From the NCBI GenBank assembly GCA_905182985.1, contig CAJJDN010000044.1:19370-83369 (forward strand): DNA of 64,000 bases, given 5' to 3'. This DNA is from Paramecium sonneborni (Eukaryota > Ciliophora > Oligohymenophorea > Peniculida > Parameciidae). This document shows positions 53,737-64,000 of the stretch, in pieces. The notes beneath the pieces were generated by a model. The model searched no databases, was not told the DNA's origin, and was given only the letters and a program-made list of their open reading frames with translations. The translations under genes and the position numbers were made by a program. Position 1 is the stretch's first letter. Each line of letters opens with the position of its first letter.

Positions 53737-54919
53737 TTAAAAACAGTTAATAAAAATCAAACTTACATTGTATACAAAAAAATCTATGTAATCTGAACAA
53801 TAATTTATATTACAAATCATGTTAAAAACATCATTGAAATGTATAAAATTTAACTTAATTTTACAATGTCAAATTAAAGAAATGATAAAATTATGATATA
53901 AATATAATTAAATTATGGAAACAGCTAAAAAGCTTAAGTTGAAATCATCAAGATTCTTTGAAAAAGAAATGAGCTCCAAAGCATAGGAGTTGATTGAAGA
54001 AATAAAATTAAAAGATAGAAGTCACTTAAGATTGAGAGAATGGCATCAGAGAAACCATTATGAAAAAAGTCTAAAGGAATTGAGAAAATAATATGAAAAG
54101 TAATGAAAATTTAATTTAGATATTTTACAATAGCAAAAGTGGATGGTCGCACATTTACAGCAGAACAATTTGTTAAATAATTCGAGATTCCAGATATTCC
54201 TTGTATAATAACTAACACAACAGAAGATTGGAATGTAGAGAAATATTGGACTTTTGAGAAATTATATTAACTTTACAAAGAGACTTAATTTAAAATTGGT
54301 GAAGATGATAAAGGGAAAAAATTAAGATTGCCATTCAAATATTTTCTTGAATATTTAGTGTACAATAAAGATGATTCTCCTCTTTACTTATTTGAAAGGT
54401 ATAAGAAATAATAATTTCGTTATTAGTTCGGTAGAAGATATGAAGGATGGAGGGGCTGAAATGATAGGAAGATATAAAAAACATAAATATTTTTAAGAAG
54501 ACTTCTTTGCTATGGTAGGAGAGAAACATCGTCCTCCATATAGATGGTTTTTGGTTGGGTAAATTAAAATATAAATAATAGACCAAAACGATCTGGAACA
54601 GCTGTTCACATAGATCCTTTGATGACAAGTGCATGGAACACATCACTCTAAGGACATAAATTATGGGTTTTATTTCCTCCTGATATACCAAAATGTGTAG
54701 TAAAAGCTAAGGGACTTGCAGCAAAAAAAGAAATTGATCCTGAAGTTTTGGATGAATCCATAGATTACTTTTTCTATGCACTTCCAAAATTAATTTAAAA
54801 AGAAGGAGCTGATAATTTAAAGATTGTAATGTGTGTATAAGGTCCTGGAGATACAATCTTTGTACCTGGAGGCTGGTGGCATGCGGTTTTAAATCTAGAT
54901 AACTCAATTGCCTTAACCC
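53737..54919. repeat. First copy of a 1183-bp duplicated contig end
   Basis: Appears identical to 54921-56103 (offset 1184). Contains the 5' two thirds of JMJD6. Confidence 0.9.
53915..54919 (+). CDS. JMJD6 5' fragment (assembly duplicate)
   Basis: Same as 55099-56103, ending at the N at 54920 just after the distal iron-binding His region. Not a separate gene. Confidence 0.85.
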
Positions 54920-54920
54920 N
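54920..54920. other. Single-N contig junction
   Basis: One N between two apparently identical 1183-bp segments. Confidence 0.95.
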
Positions 54921-56103
54921 TTAAAAACAGTTAATAAAAATCAAACTTACATTGTATACAAAAAAATCTATGTAATCTGAACAATAATTTATATTACAAA
55001 TCATGTTAAAAACATCATTGAAATGTATAAAATTTAACTTAATTTTACAATGTCAAATTAAAGAAATGATAAAATTATGATATAAATATAATTAAATTAT
55101 GGAAACAGCTAAAAAGCTTAAGTTGAAATCATCAAGATTCTTTGAAAAAGAAATGAGCTCCAAAGCATAGGAGTTGATTGAAGAAATAAAATTAAAAGAT
55201 AGAAGTCACTTAAGATTGAGAGAATGGCATCAGAGAAACCATTATGAAAAAAGTCTAAAGGAATTGAGAAAATAATATGAAAAGTAATGAAAATTTAATT
55301 TAGATATTTTACAATAGCAAAAGTGGATGGTCGCACATTTACAGCAGAACAATTTGTTAAATAATTCGAGATTCCAGATATTCCTTGTATAATAACTAAC
55401 ACAACAGAAGATTGGAATGTAGAGAAATATTGGACTTTTGAGAAATTATATTAACTTTACAAAGAGACTTAATTTAAAATTGGTGAAGATGATAAAGGGA
55501 AAAAATTAAGATTGCCATTCAAATATTTTCTTGAATATTTAGTGTACAATAAAGATGATTCTCCTCTTTACTTATTTGAAAGGTATAAGAAATAATAATT
55601 TCGTTATTAGTTCGGTAGAAGATATGAAGGATGGAGGGGCTGAAATGATAGGAAGATATAAAAAACATAAATATTTTTAAGAAGACTTCTTTGCTATGGT
55701 AGGAGAGAAACATCGTCCTCCATATAGATGGTTTTTGGTTGGGTAAATTAAAATATAAATAATAGACCAAAACGATCTGGAACAGCTGTTCACATAGATC
55801 CTTTGATGACAAGTGCATGGAACACATCACTCTAAGGACATAAATTATGGGTTTTATTTCCTCCTGATATACCAAAATGTGTAGTAAAAGCTAAGGGACT
55901 TGCAGCAAAAAAAGAAATTGATCCTGAAGTTTTGGATGAATCCATAGATTACTTTTTCTATGCACTTCCAAAATTAATTTAAAAAGAAGGAGCTGATAAT
56001 TTAAAGATTGTAATGTGTGTATAAGGTCCTGGAGATACAATCTTTGTACCTGGAGGCTGGTGGCATGCGGTTTTAAATCTAGATAACTCAATTGCCTTAA
56101 CCC
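54921..56103. repeat. Second copy of the 1183-bp duplicated contig end
   Basis: Matches 53737-54919 and runs on into the complete JMJD6 gene. Confidence 0.9.
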
Positions 56104-56399
56104 AGAATTTCATGTCAATAAACAATTTTGATAAAATTTGGAGGTAATTATCAATTATTACTTTAAGATCTGTCAGAAAAGAAAGGCCAAAGTTTAGTCA
56201 AAGACTATTGGAATCATTTAAGGAGTTAAGGTCCGATTTGTATGAAAGAGCACTTAAATTAGATGATATTGACAAGAACGAATTTAGAGTGCTAAAAGAT
56301 GCCAATCCATTGAGTTCCGAGGATTCATCTGGTAGTTCATCATCCAGTAGTTCTAGTAGCTCGTCTAGTAGTTCCAGTTCCGATGATGATGATGATTGA
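55099..56399 (+). CDS. JMJD6: JMJD6-type JmjC arginine demethylase / lysyl hydroxylase
   Basis: 401 aa with four introns (20, 28, 23 and 24 nt). The basic N-terminus ends [13 protein letters not shown], as in JMJD6. Then [65 protein letters not shown] with His-x-Asp iron ligands, [28 protein letters not shown] with the distal His, and [12 protein letters not shown]6 is a nuclear Fe(II)/2-oxoglutarate oxygenase that hydroxylates lysines of splicing factors. It ends in 16 consecutive Ser and five Asp. Human JMJD6 also has a poly-Ser run after the catalytic domain. The 5' two thirds is repeated at 53915-54919 by the assembly join. Confidence 0.95.
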
Positions 56400-56487
56400 T
56401 TAAATTTATATTAATAATAATTGTAATTTTCATCATATTTTTTTTAATTAAATTTTTGAATATTTTATTTAATTTTATATATAATAT

Positions 56488-58034
56488 TCATTCATTTTAA
56501 ACAATTGGGTATTTAAGGTCATATTTAAATGAAATCTTCAAACCTCCAAATGCTTTTTTCAATTCTTCAAATCCTTCTGTCCACTGTTTTAATTGATTAC
56601 TCCAGAAATCTTAAATCTTTTTTTTATTTTCAAAACTCTTTTGTTGTTATTTGGATAATCTGTCTTCAAGAAGATTAAATAGAACCACCAAAGGACTATC
56701 GTAAATGAATTATTAAAGACTTTTTAATTCTGATTCTAATTATCTAATTTTAGTAACTTCATTTCCCTATTAATCAGCTAAATTTATAGAATAAATAATT
56801 ACATTTTTAATTCTTTAATGTCTCAATTAATTTTACTAATTAATTATTTTCATTCTGCAACATTGCAATTTATTCGTTTTTTAATTGTATATCTTTAACA
56901 AATCTTTCATCTTGATTTTAAGAAATACTTCTCACAAGATTTATCTTTTAATCTTATTATTTAAGTAATTGTAATTAATTATTCAATTATGAAATCTAGG
57001 TATTTAATTTTTCAATTGTCTACATACTCTCTCCAAGTTTATTTGAAAGTTCTTAATCTTTTTCCTTTAATTTTTGCTTAGTCTATTAAAGTTCAGTGAA
57101 AAGATCAGCTATGGATTATTCAGACTTTGCCAATTAATTTTAAAGTGCCAAAAGTTTTTCATTTTAAATACTTATCTAATGATTTTATCCTTTAATCTGA
57201 TTTTTGTATTCTTCAATTTCTTTTGTCATTTTTGTAAGTTCTGGTTTATAATCTTTGCTCATAACAGAGTTTTATAGGTTTTAGTTTTTTTATTCTATTA
57301 GCTCCTGGATTATTTCTGTATTCTATTACATTTACAAATCATGTTTTCTCTTTAAATCTTAAATCTAGTTTTCTCTATTTTAAATATCAATCTTATATTA
57401 AGTTTATTTTTGATTAAGTTCATTAGAAATTTTCCTTATGGTTTCTTCGTATTATTTAATTGCTTTGGTTTGGGCTTCAACATTTTCCTTTAATCTCAAC
57501 TCTCTTTGTAAAGTTTAATTAGTATCTTCCTTACACATTGTAGCAGTCTCTATTATATAAATTATAAGAGGTTTTACATTATAATTACTCCATTGTTAAT
57601 CTAAGTGCAAACACTTCAGAATTTAATTGATCATTTCTTTGAGTAGTCTGGTCTAAAATATCATGTAAACCAATAAGCTCATTTTATATTTGTTGCTTTT
57701 CTTTCATAGATTATAATAACTTAAGTTCTCTATCATCGATTATTTCCTTCAATTTTATTACTGAGAAATTTTAAACATCATTAATACCTTCAGTTTGCAT
57801 TTATTAATTCTGCTTATGTTTTAAATCAAGTAATTCATTCTATTTATTGAGTTAAGTGGCCAATTCCTTATTTTAGTCATTTAATTGTTTGATCTCTTCC
57901 TATAATTAAAATGAGATTTAGTAAATTACATTTGCTTATGAAATTTTAGTCTTGCTCTCATTCTACTGCACTGCATTGGAGTCAAATATAAATTCTGTTT
58001 CCTCATCTGAACCATTTTAGATAATGTTTTACAT
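56488..58034 (-). CDS. Coiled-coil protein, unrecognised
   Basis: 487 aa with three introns (30, 28 and 25 nt). Almost entirely heptad-like Leu/Ile with Glu, Lys and Gln: EEIKQLNDQNKELATQLNKQ, NELIGLHDILDQTTQRNDQL, KLKEKDQELSNKLGESMQTI. A short globular end follows (WSNQLKQWTEGFEELKKAFG, ISFKYDLKYPIVQNE). The N-terminus is acidic (QNGSDEETEFIFDSN). The layout fits a structural or ciliary/basal-body coiled-coil protein, but no specific family is recognised. It converges with JMJD6, with an 88-bp gap. Confidence 0.7.
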
Positions 58035-59045
58035 TTATAGTTGCAATAATTTAAATAATGCAATTAATAAACAACACGAAGGTATTAGAATAATAGGGAA
58101 ATAAGTTTTATAGAATTTGAATAAAATTGAATAGGCTTTATTAAATGTTATCTTAAAAAAAGAATATTTCTAGTTAATAAATCTTTTCATTTAAAAATGA
58201 AAAAATTCTTTATCATATAAAGCATCCTAATTAAAAATTTTTTTCATTTATTATCATGATTTAGATAATGTTTATGTAGCGGAGAATATATGTACGAGGC
58301 TTATTGATAAATTGGATTTATTATAGAGATTTTTATGAAGAACTTTTAAATACCATTACGAACAAATGATTAGGTGAGAATTGTTATTGAAATTAGAATT
58401 AGTTATATATAACTTTTTTGTAAACTAATAAAATTTTCTTGAACAAGGGCAACATAATTTATAAAGTCAATTTTACCCTTTTCTTCAGCTCATTTATTTC
58501 AACATGAGGATGAATTAGAAATAATTTCATTAATTTTATAAAATAAATCTTTCAATAATTTATTTTTGTGAACAGAATAACTTTCCATTATCTCCCTCTT
58601 TATTAATTGCAATATTTATATTTTCTCCCACTGATATAAAAATGATTGGAGTAAATGTGAAAAAAATATTAAAAAAATCTTAACAAAAATATCAAATTTG
58701 GATGAGGTAGAACCCAAAAGCAAAAAATTTTGCAGAAAAGGAATTGTAAATTTGAATTATATCATGGAAACGATGAAGTTGTTAGATAATCTAAATATCT
58801 TTCAAGAAGAAATAAAAAGGACTGATTTAATGTTAAAGAAATATACAAAATGAATTAATCAAGGTTTTACTGCTAAAATTATTAAATTATTTGTAAATCA
58901 ATTTTTGATTTGATTAATGGCTATCATTATTTATACAATAATAAAATTAAATGTTAAAAATTGATACAAACTTAATGGACGATTTTCATTCAATCTTAAA
59001 TTTGATAAATTTCCTGATGATTAAGAAGTATTCAGCATCCAACAG
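58035..59045. other. Unresolved region with broken coding frames
   Basis: One plus frame from about 58485 to a TGA at 58853 reads protein-like (FQHEDELEIISLILQNKSFN, DWSKCEKNIKKILTKISN, NIFQEEIKRTDLMLKKY) but contains two in-frame TGA codons (near 58569 and 58632). The minus strand over the same bases also has open, EF-hand-like pieces. I could not build a gene on either strand, so a decayed gene is the best guess. The rest is AT-rich spacer and the leader of the MYB gene. Confidence 0.35.
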
Positions 59046-60383
59046 ATGAATAAACTTAATCTCCAAACCTAGCCAAATAAACCAAAAAAAAATTGGACTG
59101 ATGATGATAAGAAGGTTTTAATATGGTTAGTGGGGAAATGGGTTATATAAAATAAAAGAGATATCAAATCGATTGTATAAATTTAGTTGTCTATTTTAGA
59201 GTGATTCAGATTGGAATGATATTGCAAATATGATGCCTCGTAGAGATGCATTCAAATGTAAATAGAAATGGCTACAAATGCTCAAACTCCCTTTGTAATA
59301 AGCTCCTTGGACTCTTTTAGAAGATAATCTTCTATAGAAAATTATCTATGAATTTTAAAGTTAAAATAAAGGTAATAAATGGAGCCAAATTGCCACAACT
59401 CTTAATAAGACTAATGATCAATAAGTTCATAGAAATGGGAAATAATGTAGGGAAAGATGGAATAATCATCTTAACCCAAGCATTAATAGGTACAATATTA
59501 AACTTTAAAATAATAGAAATCCTTGGTAATTGAGTGAAGATTTAGATCTAATGTGCTAGGCTAAAGAATTAGGTAAAAAATGGGCACTAATATCAAAAAA
59601 ACTCAAAATTGCAAGAAGTGAAAACAATGTAAAAAATAGATTTAATTGTCTCATCAGAAAAGAAAATACTCATAAATTTTGGTAACATTTTTGTATAATA
59701 TTTAAAGCTAAAAAGATGACGATGAAATACAATCTGAAGAATCATCAATATCAAACTTGCCATCTATAGAAGAATTAAATCATGAAGAAATTAAGCTAAT
59801 TAATATGATCATTAAAAAAATTGAATGGCGTATATAATAGAATGAGAATCTAAGATAAAAGGAGCAAAAAGAAGAAATTAAAGATAAATATCAAAATGCA
59901 ACCAAGAAAATTAAATTAGAATCTTAAGTAGGATACTATAAAAATTATAAAGAAAAGATTTCGAACTTCAAAAATATGGAGAGCTTATAATTATAAATAA
60001 AATACTCAGATCTAAATGATGATGATGCTGCCACTCTTATGCCTTGCCTAATACAAAAAGAAAATAATCAAATATATTTTCCTACTCCAGAATAACTTTA
60101 AATCTATTTGAACAAGAGCAATGAAATGAATCTTCAACAAGAAAACTATTTATCTAATCCAAATAGTTTAGGATCCTTTATGTATGATCCTAAGTTCTTT
60201 CGATCTATTGTCATGCTTTAATCAAATGATTATCACCAAGGATAGAGCGGAATCTACAACTAACGATCAATACTTCATCAGAATCTTATGGGAAACTTTT
60301 AGAGTCTTAATAGCTATCCTTATTCTGTTGCGTTGTCTCCTTATCCGTCGCAAGTTAACTTAACAAATAAATTATAGAAATGA
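59046..60383 (+). CDS. Three-repeat MYB DNA-binding protein
   Basis: 419 aa with three introns (25, 27 and 26 nt). Three MYB/SANT repeats at about residues 10-190: R1 NWTDDDKKVLIWLVGKW with IANMMPRRDAFKCKQKWLQM; R2 APWTLLEDNLLQKIIYEF, KWSQIATTLNK, GKQCRERWNNHLNPSI; R3 PWQLSEDLDLMCQAKELGKK, WALISKKLKIARSENNVKNR. The R2 and R3 recognition helices (GKQCRERW, ENNVKNRFN) are those of c-Myb-type factors binding YAACNG sites. After them comes an acidic, coiled-coil-prone segment and a Ser/Asn/Tyr-rich C-terminus suited to activation. A nuclear transcription factor; targets unknown. R1 is less conserved, with an insertion carried by the intron-flanked stretch. Confidence 0.9.
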
Positions 60384-60952
60384 TAATATTAAATATATCT
60401 ATCAAATGCAGATTTTCTTAGATTTTTTCATTAATTGATTAAAGAATAGCTAATGAAGCTTAATTGTAAAAAAAAATTAGGAGAGAATGAATAGATAAGA
60501 CTAAAAAGATTAATAGAATTACGATGATGATGATTTTGATAAAAAGAATTAATAAAAATCAATGGATCTATATCATTCAAAAAGATGAATGAGTTTAACA
60601 TTTGAGAAATAACATTAAAATAATATCATTAAGTTATATTCATTTCAATTATATTATTTTCATTTTCTTAAATTTTATTTTTGTTCATTTCATAAAATAT
60701 ATAAAAAATGGTAGCTGGCATTGTTGTAAATGAAACTAATTTGAAAATAGTCAATAAAATAATCTAAGAATTTATTAAATAAATAAAACTGAAAGAAAAG
60801 ATGCAGCATTATAATAGTTAGTACATTAATTTGAATTTTAAGAACTTACATAAGTAAATAGATCAAAAGTAAACTAAACTCCAAATTAAATTAATCCGCA
60901 ATCTATTAATAATTCTTAATTATACAATGCATTAATGTTACTTATTAAATTC
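60384..60952. other. Spacer with unresolved small frames
   Basis: Contains the first copy of a dispersed repeat (60596-60775). A plus frame from the ATG at 60709 (MVAGIVVNETNLKIVNKII) is repeated at 63757. A protein-like stretch follows in another frame (KDAALQQLVHQFEFQELTQV, SKVNQTPNQINPQSINNS), but I could not link the two with an intron. Upstream a 34-codon frame at about 60490 (QNYDDDDFDKKNQQKSMDL) is unsupported. Confidence 0.3.
60596..60775. repeat. Dispersed direct repeat, copy 1
   Basis: About 175 bp, over 90 percent identical to 63648-63820, from ACATTTGAGAAATAA to the codons AATAAAATAATCTAA. It includes an AT-rich spacer and the ATG of a short frame. Confidence 0.85.
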
Positions 60953-61620
60953 TCATTAATACTTATTCATATATTTTATTATTGGATTATATTTAAATAT
61001 GTCCTGATCTTGAAACCTCCTATAAATATTAGAATAATATAGAACCAAAGAATTTTTAAAATCTATCATGCTTGTCAGTGCAAAATTTCCTAAAAAAAAG
61101 GATCCACCAGCCAAAAATAAACCTATACTAGAAAGGATTAAATAATCAGCTTAAATGCAATTATAACTAATAAAATCATATTATGATTACTCTATTGAAC
61201 TTTGATGAGCAATACCAAACCAATACCATAAAATAAATGTACATACAAGCAATAATTTAGCCAATTGCCATACTCTTGGTGTTTATATTTCATCAGCAAC
61301 AATAGTGCCCAAAATATTGCAAAACATTATTTACATTGCTATTCCCAAACATCTTATGGTTGTTAATAAAAAATCATTATCTTGCAGCTTATAAGTTGAA
61401 TTTAATTACAAAAATACAAAAAATATATTGTCTGCAAAAGTATTTAGATCAAAGCAGCAAAACATAAGTATTTATCATTTTGAATAACAACTCCACTTTT
61501 ATCTTTGATAAGTATTCTAAAGCAAATTATTAAATAGAATAAATAGAATAAGCTTAATAAGAATTCTACAAGTCCTTCAAAACAAACATATTTATCCTAA
61601 CAATGAATTAAGTTTGCCAT
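60953..61620 (-). CDS. Small polytopic membrane protein, unrecognised
   Basis: About 200 aa. An N-terminal frame from 61620 (MANLIHCQDKYVCFEGLVEF then LLSLFYLFYLIICFRI) gives one helix. A second frame from about 61465 (DLNTFADNIFF, then after a roughly 30-nt intron LQDNDFLLTTIRCLGIAM) gives three more: TTIRCLGIAMQIMFCNILG, LLLVCTFILWYWFGIAH and LILSSIGLFLAGGSFFLGN, and ends DQDIFKYNPIIKYMNKYQ. How the two frames join was not resolved, so the first exon may be wrong. The pattern of four helices is seen; no family is recognised. Confidence 0.55.
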
Positions 61621-61642
61621 ATAATTTATAATTTAATTAAAA

Positions 61643-62555
61643 AATGAATTATTGTAAAAATATTCACGAATTAATTATAGGATTCAAAAATATTACAAAG
61701 AGGAACTCTTTATCAAGTAGTCTACAAAAATATACAAATAACAGAAAGTAGATATGCCTAAACTATAATTTATAGTTAAGATCATTAAGACTGCTTTTAG
61801 TGAAGATAAAAAATAAATTTCAAATAATAGAATAAGATCTAACAGACAGAGTTTAACTGGTTTATTAAATTAGATTAGGTGATAGAATAACTAGTAAAAA
61901 AAACAAAATTTATTAGATTGCAATAATCTTTTCAAATCCTATGAAGGAAACTCTTAGAAACTTATTTGGAGCATTATTATAAAAAAGAAGATATTTATTT
62001 ATGCTTTTGGAATGAGCCTCTTAGAAATTGTGACTGTAGTTAAATTACTTTTGTGTATTTAAGGGTGGGATTGGATAAGTTATTAAAAAGTAAATAATAT
62101 TAAAAACCCTAAACAATTGTGGCAACTCTTAATGATAAGATTAAAATAATCATTTTAGAGTAATAAGATAGAATAATTTCTAGATTTATAAAATTTCCTG
62201 AAAAAAGACCATTAGTTATTTAATTGATATAAATTCACTTTAATGTGTTGTTGTTTGTTAAAAATATTTAATTTAGTTGAAAGAAGATGGTAAAAAAATT
62301 ATTCTTATTTAAGAGATTCCTCTCTTATAAAATACAATTTATTAAATAAGAATATGTAGACAGCTTAGAGCAACAATCACAAGGCTAATTCAGAAATAAA
62401 CATTTAAAATTAACAATTTATAATTGAAAGAATAAGAAAAACATGATTATTTAAACCGAAGATAAAAAAATTTTATGCAGTGTTATAAAGTCTATATTAG
62501 GGAGGCCTTTTTGCAGGATTTTCATTGTAATTAATCATTTAGCATAAAATGGTGA
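61643..62555 (+). pseudogene. Kinase-like remnant
   Basis: Scattered kinase-like pieces lie in different frames: RGTLYQVVYKNIQITESR (glycine-loop-like), MPKLQFIVKIIKTAFSEDKK (lysine strand-like), IFIYAFGMSLLEIVT (matching subdomain IX of TKL/WNK-type kinases, with the Asp before IYAFGM lost) and KEDGKKIILIQEIPLLQNTI. No HRD or DFG is visible and TGA codons break each frame, so I read it as a degraded kinase. Undetected introns could rescue parts of it. Confidence 0.4.
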
Positions 62556-62900
62556 TTTTAATTAATAAATTGTAGATAAATAATTAGAAAACAATTTTTG
62601 ACAACTAATAAAAAAAAAATCATAAAAATCAATCAACCAAAAATCTTAATAGAATTTTTTTTAGATGCCAACTATAAATTCCTTTTTCTTCGTTATTTTT
62701 CCGATAACTTTGTTCATTACACTATCTTCATCTACATTTTATAGATAATTTTATATAATAAAGAAAATAGATTTTTAGTAATATATATTTATTATGATAC
62801 AGGAATTTAACAAAATATTTCGAGAATTTTTTATTTTTTGACTATTTAAACAAAAATAATTCTTATATATTCATAATTAATTTTAATTAGTTTAACTTCT
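62556..62900. other. AT-rich intergenic spacer
   Basis: Nothing supportable; homopolymer A/T tracts and the leader of the next gene. Confidence 0.6.
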
Positions 62901-63653
62901 ATGTCAAGTAATGTTGTAGAAGTAGGAGAAATGATATAAGCTGGAGAAGTTGGAGAAGTGGGAGAAGTTGGAGAAACTAAAGATAAATAAATCTAGCAAA
63001 TAATTGCCAAATATGGCTTGAAGTGTGAACTTTGTTTTTTAGATGAAGAAGATCATTAATAAATAGAGTAGTAATAGAAAAAGAGAGGTTACCTAGAGGT
63101 TAGATTAATACCCGCAAAAGTAATTTCAATAACACCGCCCAAAAAATCATATATTGTCTCTTGTGATTATCATTTTTCAAAGATTGAATAAATTGTAGTA
63201 GATAAGCTTTATAAACACATCGAGTATAGTGTGAATTAATTAGACATCAAAAAAACAAAGCTTATAAGAATAAGTGCTATAAATTTTCTTGAAGCCATTT
63301 AGAAGATTTAAAATAATTATTGTTGTAGAGTACTTAAATGTAGATATTCCAATATAGAGAAATAAATATAAAGGTTAAATTATGATAATTTTACAGAAAT
63401 TGTTAAGGATGCTTGTGAATAGAAAAAAAAAAATTTATAATTAACAAAAACAAAATTTGAGTTTTATGTTAAAAACTAATAAAAAATGATATTAAGATAA
63501 CAGTTTTTAATTTATCATTTCTACAAAAGATTGGAAGCAAAAAAATCTTAGATAAATAAGAATTTTATATTGGAACAATCATATGTCGATACACTTTCAC
63601 AATCAATGTCAATGCCTATAACATCCTAATTGATAAAAGAAAGTTACATTTGA
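62901..63653 (+). CDS. Unrecognised soluble protein with Gly-Glu-Val repeats at N-terminus
   Basis: 250 aa, intronless. The N-terminus has a GEVGEVGEVGE run encoded by a 9-nt tandem repeat (about 62941-62974). Then comes CELCFLDEEDHQQIEQQQ, a beta-rich stretch (RGYLEVRLIPAKVISITPPK, YIVSCDYHFSKIEQI) and a helical basic half (KKTKLIRISAINFLEAIQK, NYDNFTEIVKDACEQ). It ends PITSQLIKESYI. Four or more Cys suggest a possible metal site, but no family is recognised. Its last codons overlap the dispersed repeat at 63648-63820. Confidence 0.6.
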
Positions 63654-63820
63654 GAAATAATATAAAAATAATATCATCAAGTTATATTCATTTCAATTAT
63701 ATTATTTTCATTTATTTTTAAATTTATTTTTGTTCATTTCATAAAATATATAAAAAATGGTAGATGGCATTGTTGTAAATGAAACTAATTTGAAAATAAT
63801 CAATAAAATAATCTAAACTT
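63648..63820. repeat. Dispersed direct repeat, copy 2
   Basis: Matches 60596-60775 with about ten differences. It starts within the last codons of the upstream gene and includes the ATG at 63757 of a short frame (MVDGIVVNETNLKIINKII) that diverges after the repeat ends. Confidence 0.85.
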
Positions 63821-64000
63821 ACTATTTTTGCTTTATTTATTGGAATAAATTATAAGATTTGATAAAATCAAAATCAAAATTATAAAAAAAAAAAAATATT
63901 CTACTGATCTATCAAATAAATTTTACAATTATAATGACTAAAAATTAAAGATAAGAAAATTATCTAAAAGAAAATAATTGTAATAATTCATGAATTGGAA
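63821..64000. other. Right-edge AT-rich sequence
   Basis: A frame continues from 63757 to a TGA near 63991 but is Lys/Asn-rich and AT-driven after the repeat; not supported as a gene. Confidence 0.4.

Overview
The window is macronuclear-type DNA of a ciliate, most likely an oligohymenophorean close to Paramecium. It is very AT-rich. Recognisable proteins read through in-frame TAA and TAG as Gln and stop only at TGA. Genes are broken by tiny GT...AG introns of about 20-34 nt. Most intergenic spacers are tens of bases, and both strands are used. The genus is inferred; the genetic code and intron size are seen directly. Nearly all short ATG-to-stop ORFs under the standard code are slices or shadows of the longer code-6 genes listed here. 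For most genes I checked that removing the introns leaves a length divisible by three.

Layout. 1-7.5 kb: the end of an organellar-type family A DNA polymerase, an Aurora-like kinase with a long coiled-coil tail, GPN1 GTPase head-to-head with protein-L-isoaspartate methyltransferase, and a decayed CMGC kinase. 6.7-19.2 kb: one giant VPS13 lipid-transfer gene on the minus strand. 19.2-25.5 kb: a possible tail-anchored protein, a B-box/OHA-like/LOTUS protein, an ABHD13-type hydrolase and a 7TM protein. 25.7-33.9 kb: proteasome ATPase Rpt2, a conserved unknown gene, a centrin-like EF-hand protein and a GSK3-like kinase; the last three are present as two diverged copies. 33.4-38.7 kb: an ankyrin protein and two large low-complexity proteins transcribed divergently. 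39.4-39.8 kb: an element with 87-bp terminal inverted repeats. 40.6-44.2 kb: DNA polymerase epsilon subunit 2, with an E2F-like motif touching its ATG, then a deoxynucleoside kinase. 44.3-53.2 kb: an F-box protein, a mitochondrial RsmI-type methyltransferase and RNA polymerase II largest subunit with a non-heptad tail. 53.9-64 kb: JMJD6, a coiled-coil protein, a three-repeat MYB protein, a membrane protein, a kinase-like remnant and a small unknown gene.

Assembly. Five single N characters (6323, 28352, 31192, 41016, 54920) each separate two versions of the same 1.1-1.3 kb sequence. At three of them the two versions appear identical, so they look like unmerged contig ends. At the other two they differ, so they are alleles or paralogues placed in series. 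Gene counts across these points are inflated: VPS13, POLE2, JMJD6, the centrin and the GSK3-like kinase each appear once whole and once as a fragment.

The genes are mostly housekeeping and nuclear functions (replication, transcription, chromatin and RNA modification, proteasome, membrane contact sites) with no operon logic. The most unusual protein is the B-box plus tandem LOTUS protein at 20.5-23.4 kb. The most unusual non-coding signals are the E2F-like site at POLE2, the terminal-inverted-repeat element, and three head-to-head gene pairs whose start codons are only 7, 13 and 29 bp apart.
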